A program made the position numbers and the translations under genes. DNA of 64,000 nt from Sympetrum striolatum (Eukaryota; Arthropoda; Insecta; Odonata; Libellulidae): NCBI GenBank assembly GCA_947579665.1, contig CANPUZ010000033.1, positions 186,001 through 250,000 of the forward strand, given 5' to 3'. The stretch's first letter is position 1. Each line of letters starts with the position of its first letter. The notes beneath the pieces are model-generated. The model was not told the DNA's origin. It did not search any database and saw only the letters and a program-made list of their open reading frames with translations. This document shows positions 21,369 to 33,899 of the stretch, one piece after another.

Positions 21369-21746
21369 GGTTAATGGTAGTTAAGTGAGGTTTTTTAAAG
21401 ATCCATCCCTAGGCGCCGTTCTTGCTGCTTTATCACAGTTTTTTTCCCACGACTCGAGCTCAGAGCTGATAAAGAACGTCGGCTTATCAGCAGGCATCGG
21501 GATTTTTCAAACCGAAAGGTAAACAAAGGCGTGCAGTACGATTTGAAAAGTTATAAACAATTGCAATATACAACAATTTGATATCTCCGTCGTATCCTTC
21601 GTCTCAAGACTAGTACATGCGTCTTTTGATCTACGCTCTACGATGAAAATTAAGGTGTTCAATGTTTTCTATAGAAATTATCCGGTGAGTTGTGGCAACG
21701 CTGCATTACCAGGAGATCCAGCCGCGGGGATTTCAAGAATTTGAAT
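21369..21746 (+). repeat. Left arm of a 378-bp inverted repeat pair
   Basis: From GGTTAATGG at 21369 to AATTTGAAT at 21746 the sequence matches the reverse complement of 27264-27641 over its full length without a length change. I count about six mismatches by eye. Flanking sequence shows no target duplication around the pair. It may be the left terminal repeat of a 6.3-kb element or one of two separate insertions of the same repeat. Confidence 0.85.
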
Positions 21747-24241
21747 ATGGCAAATCTCCATTAAATCTAAATAATTACCTACAGTAATTAAAGAGTAAAA
21801 AATGCTCCACAAATCAGCAACCATAATATCGTAAGGCCTTCGGCGGTATTGTGAAATTCATGTAGCACAAGGATTGCCCTTTAAATTCATGCGGTGAACT
21901 ATCCTGGTGCTGTAATTGGACGTCCGATGTTCCTATCGTTATGTTCTTTTGTGGGTATAGGGGGAACCAGACCAAAGAAGCTAATATATTTTTGTTTTAT
22001 TGTGTAATACATGATAATTACACAACTCTTACAAATATTTTAGTTTCATTGTGCGATAAAATAAGAGGAAGAAAACTATGTATGCATTTTAAGATCTTTT
22101 TTGCTTCTATTGACAATTTTTTAATCCGTTTAGCAATAGTGAACTAAGAATTTTTTTCATTTGAAACAAAAGATCATTTTACCCCAGATATCCCGGTTAA
22201 ATGATAGTGGTACGCATGAATGGAAAATATCATCTCTGCTTAAGAAATGCATTTCATGAGGAATATTTTCTTTTATATATTGTATTAAAATCATTTATTA
22301 GAAAAATGAGAAAATATAACAAAATGTACAGTAAATATAGCTTTATTATATGTTTTTTCTTTATATTTTTGTATCATTCTCCGAACTTTAAACAAATAAC
22401 AAGCGAATTATAAAAATGTAATACGTAAATGGCTGAAATAATTTAATTGAGGCATTATAATCCCTTGATGTGTAATCTGAGTATGATTATCTTTTCGAGG
22501 GAATGTTTAGTCCCATTATAAATGTGAACATAAAAACAGAGCCCCACTTTGAATGATGAAAATATAGCCTATATGAGAATCACTACTTCATGCCTAAAAC
22601 GCTCACGTATACTAATGCAAAGTTACATAGCTAAGAACAAAGACTTCTATAACCGTCACTTACATTAGGTCAAGAGATCCAGAAATAACTTTCTCTAGAT
22701 CTTAATAGGAAGTCACGAAACAAACCGAACGTTTTCAGAACAAATTTTACAGCCTACAGTACAGTTTACAGTGAACAGTTTTCAGCCTCATTTGAACACC
22801 ATCCATCGTTCTCTTATAGAAAACATGTTTAATCACGAAATTGAGGGTGATCTTTTTTCCCTGGATATAACTATTCCCTGATCTTATCTACCTAATAAGA
22901 ACGTGTTCACATACACATACTGACATTTGTATTTTTTACAGCGCCTTGAAAACTTCATCTTGGACATACAATGAAAATTAAGTCGTCACCATTTCCGTGA
23001 GATTATTTTCTTCAACTTTTGACCTGAATTTTTTTAACAACGGGGCATTGATAAACGCAGTGCGACTTTTGGCGATAAAGCATCATCAAAAGCCTCTGCA
23101 TGTTGAAGGAACACGGAAATCCATCGAGGTTGCGGTTCGCTCAGCGTCGAATTTCATGAAAGTCCACCCAAATCGGCTGTTTGTTATTAATTAATATGTA
23201 TTGTGTATTTATGTATTTATGTATATACTAACCACTAAAAATGTTAAATCAAATAATTTACAGTTTTTATAATAGCTATAAATGAAACCGTTTAACATAC
23301 CGGCATTCCCCCATTCTCCCCTATGAGGTTACCGTTTTTCAACGTCTTAAAAAGCAGTTGATGTTTTCAAAATTAACGTTTTAGAGGTTTCTCTGTGAAA
23401 ACAGAAAAGCAGCTTCAAAAATTGGTTCAAGCCCATAAAAAGTTTATTTATCTTAATGTAGAATGTCCTGAACCATCGTAAAGCCATTTTTGATGGATAA
23501 GTTCTCTATTTTATTTCTTTTATAAGGGGTTTATTACTTTTGCAAAATTAAAATAGGAAAAATATTAACGCGTTATTGAGACAAACACCAAAAGAAACGA
23601 AATTGAATGAAGATTCGTATTATATTCGTGCAATATTGCTTACGATTTGAATTCGTGAGAGTATCCGTAAAATAGAATACGAAATTTTGGTGAAAATTCG
23701 AGGTTGTAAACAACTCATCCCCCTGACGACCGATCCCATTGTTGAATCCGAACTCATGCGTTTTCATTTAAGAATATACGAGGTTTTAGCTGATTGTAAA
23801 AGAGGACGATAGATTACATGCATAACCAGAAATTTTATGTAAGACGGTAACCGGCATTGGCAGGTACATAATTACGACCAGAATCGGTTAAGTGCAACGA
23901 TGGAAGTGCAACCATCACAAAAAACCTCGTAACGACCTCTTTTTACCAACTGGAAAAATTCGGGAAATATTTTATTTCGTTTCTGCTAAGTACATGTGCA
24001 TCTGCATTCAGTTCAGTTAAGCTTCAGTTTCTGCTTTGTCCGCCGTTTGGGCAGGAAGAATTTCCCATGCCAGTTGCGCAATGAAGTGTGAAGTTGGTGA
24101 TTGATACGTAATTTAATCATAAGCGATAACTGAAATCGTGACGGAGATTCAGCCAAGCAGATAAGATTCCTAAGGGAACGTATATAAAGAGAGGAGAAGA
24201 AAAGTTGACTTTCACTCTTGATCTAGAGTTCACAGCCGATT
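21747..24241. other. Unassigned AT-rich sequence inside the inverted arms
   Basis: No coding region is recognised. It would be the 5' non-coding part of the element if the arms are true termini. Confidence 0.4.
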
Positions 24242-25115
24242 ATGGATTACTGCAAGAGCATCTCTGCCTTTAAAGCACACCTGGCAGTGGTGGGCGTAAT
24301 GAAGTTCCTTCTTTCAACAGGAATAATATCTAAGTGCAAGGTTTGTGTGTGTGGGAGATTGCGCAGAATACAAGCGAATGGGAAAAGTAGAAATCCTGTC
24401 TACCGGTGCAATGATAAGAGCTGTCGAAAGGTAAGCTCAGCAAAGGTGGGCACTATTTTTACCCATTTCCGACTTAGTTTGGATGAGGTCCTTGCAACAT
24501 CCATAGGATGGATCAATCGCTATCCCTCTGGTATCATCTCAAGGGAGCTTGGAGTAGAACGACACACTGTTGGACAAGTGATTCAAGCCTTCAGAGACTT
24601 AATTTGTGTCTGGCTGCAAGAAGAGAGCTTACAGGCCCAGGACACACTGTGGAAATTGACGAGAGTGCCTTTGGTCGTAGAAAATACAACCGTGGTCGTC
24701 TAATGAGGACAAAATGGGTCCTAAGGGGCATTGATCGCGACATACGGGAGACTTTCCTTTGTGTGGTTGATCGGCAAGATGCTTCTACGCTCCTTGAAGC
24801 AATCGAGGGTTTCGTCAAGAAAGAAACCTGCATTAAAACATAATGTGGAGAGGCTATGCAGGCTTAAGGGATTTCGGTTACACTCACTACACAATTAACC
24901 ATTCCCTAAATTTTGTTAAGCCAGGAGAAAAAGAAACTCACACCCAGAATGTGGAAAGTCTGTGGTCTGTGATTAAAAGAGACATGAGAAGAAGAATCGG
25001 GAGGGTAGGAGTAGGACCGTTCGAAACATACGTGGTCGAATATGTATGGAGGAGCAGGCATCGCACTCCAGGAAAAACTATTCCAAGACCTCGTGCTGGC
25101 AATGAATTGCTTTAA
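24242..25115 (+). pseudogene. Merlin/IS1595-family (ISXO2-like) transposase, frameshifted
   Basis: Three consecutive frames together give a protein of about 290 residues, the usual size for this family. The N-terminal part (24242 on) has a zinc-ribbon-like CKVCVCG...[10 protein letters not shown] and the family's VGTIF and [14 protein letters not shown] helix-turn-helix. After a frameshift near 24650 comes [16 protein letters not shown], with the first catalytic aspartate in IDES. After a second shift near 24840 comes WRGYAGLRDFGYTHYTINHS and then TQNVESLWSVIKRDMRR with the last acidic residue, and VVEYVWRSRHR at the end. The second catalytic aspartate, expected just before WRGY, is not encoded (the codons read N I M). 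The protein would cut and join transposon ends. This copy cannot. Merlin elements are the animal members of this bacterial IS family. Confidence 0.85.
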
Positions 25116-27263
25116 TCCGCATCTATAGTAAGGAAGATAAGAGAAGATTATGTCTTGAGCATGGATATTTGAAGAGGCCGATGGCTACATAATAAAAAAG
25201 TTCTTTTCAGGGCTGCTAATGGAATCTATTTGCTTGGCGTTTGAAATATTTCCTTGCATATAGATACTGGTAGCAGACTTGAAATCATTCTTCTGCCTAC
25301 TGTCAATACTGCATTCGCATACCAAGTTTTGGAAAAAAATGTCCAGAGATGATGAACCTCATTGGTAATTAATGAATACAAAAATGTAAAAATGACATTT
25401 ACCATCTCATTCCAACTAATGATCCTTCTGACATATAAAGAAATTTTACTGTGTATAGTACGCCTTTAATTGAAGTAGGGAAAATGATAGATTGCTTACT
25501 ATTAGATAATAATTCAACAGCTAATGTTATAACCATGAAGTTTCAGAGTTTTTGAAAGTTCTCGTAATTAGGAAACGAAATATATAAAGTTTAAAAATTT
25601 GAAATTTTACAGAATAATTACCTTATGCAATTTATCTTAAGTTCTTTTTATTGTTATGTCCAATCAAATTCGCCATAGAACGTAGAAAGTTAACCCTTTA
25701 GTGCTTGCCTAGGGTGTATGGTACACCACGCGATGCTAATTAAAAAACACCCTTCGTTGACTTATTAATTATTTTCGTATAACTTACCCTGCCTTCCGCC
25801 TGAATTTGCAGAATGGATTTTTCCTTTCCGTCCCAAAATTGCCCTCTCTGAATTTTGTAGAATATACTAATGTAACGTATTTAGTACATGAACGATTTGG
25901 ACATGCAAGGCAATAACTCCTCCTTTTACTGAATTATTGGAATGGGTCTTAGGGCTTCATTTGAGTTGGTGCTCTCTGAATCGTAACTGGTAAACTATAG
26001 ATGCAAAAAAAGAATATATTTTTTGGGGCGTCGAAGCTTAAGCCTCACAAAAATAGAGAATGTCAATAAAGTATTATTAGACATGGATAGTTATTAATTA
26101 TTCTATATACAACGACTATTTGCGTTAGTTACCAAAGAGGTAATATGAATTATGGTAAGAGCACCCTCTGCCATACACTAAAATTCGGTACGCAGAGTGT
26201 GTATACATATTCAGTAGCAAAAAGAAAATTTAGTGATTCCAATGTTTTTATTTACCGTTGAAAGATAGAGGGAGTTAAGAAGCATTCGTAATGGGATTGC
26301 TTTGGGTCTTCTGAACCATTATTGATAATGTATAGATTCATATAAAAAGATTTTTGAATGTAGACGTCGTACATAAAAGCTGAAGCCTAAATGACATTAA
26401 ATGAAAATATATTAGAGGGGAATTTATGCTATCTTTTATCCTAAATTCAAGTACAATACGCGGCAGTTAGCAAATAGGGAAGGGGAATAGTGGTTAATTA
26501 ATAGCTCACTAACTACCGCTGCCGGAAACCAACATGTACGTTCCAAAGCGCTAATGAAATGTTTTAGCAACAGTTTTAGTGTTTCAGCACCTGACTAAAT
26601 TCATCAGTAAATTTGACTTCTAAAATTTAGCATTTACTCATGCATTATGGATTCAACTATAAATTCCTCAGTCTCGAAAATGATGATTTGACGAACGGTT
26701 TCATGAAATTTTCTCCAATCCAGATGAAAACGATCAGTGAAAATAAATATAATTCTTTCCCCCTGAATTCATTGAATTAAAAAAGAGAGAATAAGGTCGT
26801 TCAATACTTCTAGTGGGCGCACAAAGGCTCCGTCCTGTGCTCCATTCTTAATAATCAACTTAGTAATTAAGTTATGAATGGAATTGATGAATGTTTTTCT
26901 CTCTCCATGGGTGAAATGTTGGTGCCTGCTTTTCTTTTGTTATCGAGTTACGAATTTTCGTAATTTTTGAGTAAACCATGACTTTCCAGAAGTTTATGGT
27001 CATAATAACGTAAGTATTTGAGATGCACTGCTGATTTTTTTCTCTTAAATAGCTGGATAGTTGCTCAATCTCATATTCCGATTTAATCAAACTCTTAGAT
27101 TTGTAATTAGCAAAGGTTAACAATATCGTCCGTTACAAGTGAAATAATGGAATTTAAACAAGTTAAAAAGGAAACGAACAATATTTTGCGACATCGTATT
27201 GTGAACATTTATATGTAAAATGGATGTAAATAGCAAACTATTAAAGGGATATGAATCTTCCGC
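25116..27263. other. Unassigned AT-rich sequence inside the inverted arms
   Basis: No genes or repeats are recognised between the transposase remnant and the right arm. No short inverted terminus for a smaller Merlin element was found either. Confidence 0.4.
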
Positions 27264-27641
27264 ATTCAAATTCTTGAAATCCCCGCGGCTGGATCTCCTG
27301 GTAATGCAGCATTGCCACAACTCACCGGATAATTTCTACAGAAAACATGGAACACCTTAATTTTCATCGTAGAGCGTAGATCAAAAGACGCATGTACTAG
27401 TCTTGAGACGAAGGATACGACGGAGATATCAAATTGTTGTATATTGCAATTGTTTATAACTTTTCAAATCGTACTGCACGCCTTTGTTTACCTTTCGGTT
27501 TGAAAAATCCCGATGCCTGCTGATAAGCCGACTTTCTTTATCAGCTCTGAGCTCGAGTCGTGGGAAAAAAACTGTGATAAAGCAGCAAGAACGGCGCCTA
27601 GGGATGGATCTTTAAAAAACCTAACTTAACTTCCATTAACC
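27264..27641 (-). repeat. Right arm of the 378-bp inverted repeat pair
   Basis: This is the reverse complement of 21369-21746, equal in length and about 98 percent identical by eye. The flanks outside (AAAGAGTTT) do not match those of the left arm (AGTTAGAAC). Confidence 0.85.
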
Positions 27642-28269
27642 AAAGAGTTTTATGTAAGAATTTGATACCTCTACTAGACAAAATGGACGTAGAATTATGG
27701 AAAATTTTCATTTTACTGGAATGCCTCTGTATTTTAATTTTTACTGCAAAAAACTTATAATCTCCTAGCTCTTAATATGTACACATTTGTGATTTCCATT
27801 GAAGTACTTCTTTTGTATGGGAAACATTATCAGGAGACCTCTATTTAACATGTAGGTGGAAGAGAAAAGGTGGGGTTGCTTCTGAAGCCCATTGACTCAG
27901 TTCCGCATAAACTATGGAAATAAGACATTTATAATAACTAGAGTATTATTCTGTAATTTAACATTCGGAATTATTCAGAATTAATCTTTCATCATTGAGC
28001 GCCAAAACTTCAACAAATCAAGAGATTAAGAGTTATACTAGATCGCTGCATCGTCGATTTTTCCATAGATCAAGTCTCCATAAATCAACGAAGTTGACTG
28101 TTTCTCCAAAAAATGCGGGAGACTAATTTTCTGCAACAATTTCTCAAGTTTGACGCCCTGTATCCTTTTGAGGCCTGGCAATATTTAAAAGCGACGAACT
28201 GAAACATAAAATTCAATCTTTTTGCGATACTTATGCGAGGTTTCAAGTTCCGTGCTCAAAAATAACATT

Positions 28270-28690
28270 TTTGATTTTCGATTTCAGCCCACTGTGTGAT
28301 GTTGGATGTGGGCTTCCCCAAGTACTTTCCATTTTTATTTGTCCCGAGCTTCTTGTTGCCATGTTACACCTGTATTCTTGATGGTATCTCTATTCCATCT
28401 GTCCATAGGTCTTCTTCTTGGTGTCTTCACATCTCTTTGTATCCAATTGAGAACTGCAAATGTCCAACGGTTGTCGTTTCTTCTCGGAACATGGCCGGCC
28501 CACCTCCATTTTAGTGATCTTACCTTATCCATGATGTCTATAACTCCAGTCATCATTTTCACCCAAGTGTTGCGTTTCCTGTCTCTTCTTGTGATTCCTA
28601 GCATACAGCGCTCCATGCTCCTTTGCGTTGTCTGAAGTCTCTGGGTTATTGCAGCATTTAACACACAAGTTTCCTTCCGATTTCATTAAT
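28270..28690 (-). pseudogene. RTE-like LINE C-terminal fragment
   Basis: On the minus strand the frame reads RLQTTQRSMERCMLGITRRD, then IDIMDKVRSLKWRWAGHVPR, RNDNRW and RRRPMDRWNRDTIK. After one TAA it continues KWKVLGEAHIQHHTVG to a final stop. This is the well-known C-terminal region of RTE-type reverse transcriptases, with LKWxWAGH and the GRPxxRW-type block. Only the tail survives, as expected for a 5'-truncated LINE insertion. One in-frame stop shows decay. Confidence 0.85.
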
Positions 28691-29985
28691 TCTTTGAATT
28701 CGGTACAACTTGTGGATTATCTTTCATTATTATTTTTTCATGGATCCATTTCTGAATACCTTTTTGCATAATATTAGTAGTTTTAGATTTATTTTCGAAG
28801 AATTTCGGCAGTACAATGCCGTAATAGCCTGCAAAATTATTTTAATCGCGGTGATTGGGATTTCGAATGCCAATCTCCATTCTGAGTATCATTCATAGAT
28901 GCTTCACAACTGATGAGCAATTGAGAATTTGCAAAGAAACAAGTCATTCTGTTTGATTTAAATCTCCGCTACACCATCCCACTTTCATTGATTGGCTTGA
29001 AATGCTGAGTATATCTCCGGAATTAAAAAAAATAAGAAAGAGGGCACGAATATTGAAAAAGCAAATATTCATGTATCCAACGCGCAGTAATTAAATCTTT
29101 TATCGATACTAACTTCAAATATTGCGAAATGATAAACTGCTACAAAGGAATTTATCGCCAGCTTTGATAAGAGTTGATACTTCAAAAGGTACTCATTAGG
29201 AAAAAAATATTTTAATTGAAAAAATGACTTATTAAAATCCTTTGCAATTAAGTGAGTGTGTGCCTACTTGTGTAGCGAAAAATTCCAATGAAATGCGTTT
29301 AATCTACAAAGCATTCCTGGAATTAAGAGAAAAGAATTTCCGTGTTTTGTCTCTTTGATGCTTTTAATTAACTCCATTGTGTGCAAACGAAGAACTTGGG
29401 GATATTTGTTCAAGTAGAAACCTCTTATAGAAACCTATTGCTTGCTTTCTCTTTCGAGGATACATTCAATGAAGATTGATACCTTATCTACATAGTGGCT
29501 AAGATTCGAAATTACTATACCATTTCTTGAACAGCAAGGTTCAAATTATTCTAATTGATGCATTATGATTACCATTACGAAAGTATACCTCGTGAAGAGC
29601 TTAACCCTTCCATTTTCCATCAAAACTAAAAAAAACTGGCATGGAAGACTTTGCTCATCAAGATACACAGTTAGATATATTGATCATAATGTTACGTTTT
29701 GAGGTTCCCGTAATTAAAATATATCTTATATTACTATCTTTCCAACCTAAGAACTAATTATATTTTAGTGACATTTAAAGTACCTACGTCTCTTCCTTTA
29801 CCAAATTCAACCACTCATATGCTTTCAAAATATTTTTATGCGCCCAAACCAATATAATGGAAATGGAATGGAACTATGGAACGGATCACGCACTATATTT
29901 ATCAAACCAAGTTTGTACAACATGTAATATTCATCTTATTGATTACAAATACTTTCAATTCACTCATTTTCTGACGAAACTTTTG
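28691..29985. other. Unassigned AT-rich sequence
   Basis: It lies between two RTE remnants of opposite orientation. No gene or element is recognised. Confidence 0.4.
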
Positions 29986-30730
29986 CAAGGAATATGATGA
30001 AATGCGATGCCATCGGTCTCAGCAAAGTCAAACAAAAGCAGCTGAAGGACGCTGAAGAAAGGCACTTCAAGAGGAAGAATGCAAACCAAAAACATTGGAA
30101 AAAATTCATTGATGGAATCCGGCAAATGATGAAACGGCGAAAAGAACAAGGATTGATAATGTTTTAGCCCTGTTTTTACTAATTGTCTATAACGTGGGAC
30201 GAATTCCCAAGGACTGGAACCGCGCAAGGATTGTCCTTCTGCACAAGAAAGGAAGCAAAGAAGATTTGAAGAGCATTAGCCTCCTCCCAGTTGTGTGTAA
30301 AACATTCATGAGGGCAATTGAGAACACTATGGACCACATCCACACGCTGGAGGAAATTATCAACGTGTCTTATGCAGTATCTAGAAGATAGCTTCAGTAA
30401 TGAAAAGACAGATTCTTTTAAGATTGCGAAGGGAGTATTACAAGATGACTCTCCCATCTTATTCACTGCGGTTCTGGAAGGAGATTAAGAAACTCTATGT
30501 TAGACGAGGAGGATTTATGGGTGAATGAGGAGCTCATCAGTCATCTCCGTTTTGCAGATGATATAGTTCTCTTTGTAGCCAACGCAGAAGATGCGTCTGC
30601 GAGACTTTAACTACTAAATATAGCGAGATAGATTATAAAACTCAGGATAAACCTAACAAAGGTGATTCGCAGCTTCATCGCACGGTTAAAAGTGCTAAAA
30701 GACAAAACAGACATAACTGTTCTTCGACAG
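29986..30730 (+). pseudogene. RTE-like LINE reverse transcriptase remnant with internal deletion
   Basis: The part up to 30390 reads VYNVGRIPKDWNRARIVLLH, KKGSKEDLKSISLLPVVCKT, matching the N-terminal reverse transcriptase block. At about 30420-30480 it reads FKIAKGVLQDDSPILFTAVL, a degenerate motif B (usually GVRQGDTISPKLFTAVLE). At about 30535-30600 it reads ISHLRFADDIVLFVANAEDA, motif C. A motif D remnant, LRINLTKV, follows. Motif A is missing, so about 60-80 codons have been deleted. Several frameshifts occur. It is the same RTE subtype as the C-terminus at 28.3 kb but on the other strand, so the two are separate insertions. Confidence 0.8.
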
Positions 30731-33700
30731 CTGAGGATGCTCACTTTTGATTCTATCGAATTGGATCAGAAAATCTTTGGTGCGATGAAAGCTACCTTTG
30801 TAATGGCCCTTAAAATGTGATGAAGCAATTGGAAGACCGCAAAATGAAAAAGGCATTTTGTGTCCGTAAGTACCTCTTTGTTTATCGTTCCTTTAATACA
30901 GTTTCCTTCCTTATATAAGGATTCCCTCAACGTGAAAGAGACTTCCATTAAGAATAGAATTTAATAATGTTGGAAGAAGAAGTTAGCCTCGTCTTGGGGA
31001 TAATAAAGTCTTTAATATGAAGTCATATTGCTTTCAATCTCACTTGAGTACCGCGCCAAATACTCTTCTAATAATCTCCTCTATCTTTCCATTACGAATT
31101 TGAGAAGAAGATTAGTTGAAGGATCATTATTGACTGCGAATCTTGATAAAATAATTTATATCATTCTTTTAGTATGTTCCAATCTATTATATGCGTTTTA
31201 CTTTAGTTACAAAATGCTTTTCAATTCTGCGGAATTTCTCAAATGCGATTCTTTCTCATGAAATTTTCTTCTCATCAGTTCCGAGGCTTCGAAGAGCAAA
31301 AATCTATTACAGCATTTCTAGGAGTGTTGCATTTATATTTTATTATGCAATTTCACAAGTATAGTTTTTATTTTTTTACTGTTTCGAGACATTCTTAACT
31401 GAATTGAAATATACTTCTCTATGTTTTCATTCAAAATTTACAATTATTCATAAATGACGACTATTAAAATTATTTCATCCATTTTTTTTAGAATTAACTC
31501 TTTGAAAAAGGAAAATGGTAAAGGTAGTCTTACACATAAGAGGGTGCACCCAGGAATAAATCTCAAGGACCTGAAAAATCTGACGAGACAGGGAAAGTTC
31601 CCGTTGTATTTGAAATAAAAATGCTGTTAGACAATAATACTAATGGTAGCCTGTCGCATACATATTTAGTGTCAGCAAAACATTCTCGATGATCAACAAA
31701 GTGAGATTCATCATTTTATAAATGAGTACTCTTTTAAATTTAATTTGTTTGTCAAGACCTTTTTGAACCACATGAACATTCTGAAACAAATATCTTGCGT
31801 TATACTTCAATTTAAATTTTGGTAAGACTTCATTAGATGCGAGTTAGCCTAAGTATCACAAGTATTGCTTCTTACAGCTGTAAGGCAAGCATAAGCAAGA
31901 TGAGGAAAAGCTATCTAAATAGTCTTCGAAACTTGTGGAAAAGTTGTCCATTTGGATAAGCATCTTCAGTCAATGACTTTGACCTCGTCATTTATTTGGC
32001 AGCGCTTAAATGTCTCAACAAATTCTATATTATAGTTTATACAACTTTTTCCTTTCCTAAACTATATATGCATTTTTATTCCATTCAAAATCTCCAGGAT
32101 CATTTCTCACCATCAAATATATTCCCTCAAAAACTACAGCTTTACATCAATAGCATCGATCCACAAACAACCTCAAAATATTACTGAATTTCACTTTATA
32201 TAGGTTAACCAATTTTAATAGAGTTTGAAGAGTGATTAAAATAATATAACATTCCGAAGTGCTTTAATTTAACCTAACGGAGTAAACCATCTTTGGGATT
32301 TGGATTGGTGATATTTTGGAGAGTAGTAAACTGTATGAATCTCACTTTTAGTCTCACACGGTAAGTTAATGTCTGGATTTTTTAACGCTTAAAATATTAC
32401 ATCCATTTAAAAATACAATTATAAATTCGATATGATGGATAAAATTTGACTAATGTGGAGATTAAGATTAAATGACAAGTGAAAAAGTTCGTAAAGAAAA
32501 CCTTCAAATTAAGATGTGTAAGCGGAAATGTAAAGTGGTGCGATTGATCGACTTTGCTCTTTCTGTGTCGATACATAACATCACGGAGAGCATTCCGAAA
32601 TGCACCTTCATCACGTGATAATGAATTATTAACACAAACCAATAACGATACGCTGGAGATAAATATCTGCGTTGATTCATCTTTTGCTGCGAAAATTATC
32701 TCTGAGTCCAAGGAAACGATTCTAGTTTTTTAATTCGCAAAATTGATGTAAGAGTCAGTTATTTTAGAATGTTTTATTTTTACTCTTATTGGCCGACTGA
32801 TTGGATTTGAGATCGAAATTAAATAACAATATCCGTTTTATTATCGAAAGCGAATTAAATTACATAATTAAAATCATCGGCGTCTCAACTGCGGATGTAA
32901 TGTATTATTATTCCATTTCGTGTAGCATTTGGTGCAAAATTTGCAGCACAATCTCGACGCTTTTTCGCACTGCACCCTAATTCGGCGAAATGGAAGAGCA
33001 ATGAAGTGCCGTATTCGCTGGAAGTGGCCTCTGGTGTTTATGAGTGTGGAAATGGTGCCCCGAAGGGACTTCATATACTTTCATGAAAAACTATTTCGCC
33101 TCGGATTTTGTGTTGGCGTTTTTATAATGAAGGCATCAAAAGCGTTTTCATTAGGTGCTCGTGGTTTTCTTCATATCCCTAATAACTCCTGGAAGGAAGC
33201 TTTTAATTTTGGCTCGTAAAAACTTTCTTAGCAATTCGGTCGATAAAGTCCAGATAAACCTCAGAACTAAAGTTAATCACGTCTCACGAGGTCTCGGAAA
33301 CGACATCTGATTGTATCTAAGTTCATAGTTCGTGAATTGCTCTATTGTCTTTACTTAAGCATCACATTGGTATTATCGCCTCTCTCACTATACCTTTATT
33401 ATTTAGAAAACCTTACCTATGTACCAGTTTTCTTACGGATGAACCTACTGATTCACCGTACATGAATGATTTGAAGGAAAATGTCGTTGTAAGAAGTTCT
33501 GGTGATTAGAAATAATAAATCTAATCTCCGCGAGGAATTTAATAAAATTGACGCCTCTGCAGTCAATGACACGAAAAACATATCGTGATATTTGTAATTA
33601 GGTGGCATCTTATCCTTAAATTCGTCTAAACACCGCGTTTATTAATTTTCTTGGTCGAAGGATTGAGAACTCCTGTTTTGATGATTAACTTTTGTTGTTG

Positions 33701-33841
33701 ATCTGAAAAAGCTAGGCATTTGCTATTTAATAAGTCAATGGTTAGTATTTTTCTCTGTATCTTAAGTTCAGTCGAAGAATCTTAAGAATCGTTCATTTTA
33801 CTCATTCTTCCGATGAAAACTTTTATGAATGCACTCCAGAC
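30731..33841. other. Unassigned AT-rich sequence
   Basis: Short open frames only, none resembling a known protein and none with supporting splice context. No transposon end is recognised. Confidence 0.4.
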
Positions 33842-33899
33842 GGGACCATGAGCATACATAGATGGGACCATGAGCATACGTATACGGGACCATGAGCAT
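33842..33899. repeat. 22-bp tandem repeat, nearly three units
   Basis: GGGACCATGAGCATAC recurs at 33842, 33864 and 33886 with a variable 6-base linker (ATAGAT, GTATAC). A small minisatellite. Confidence 0.9.
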
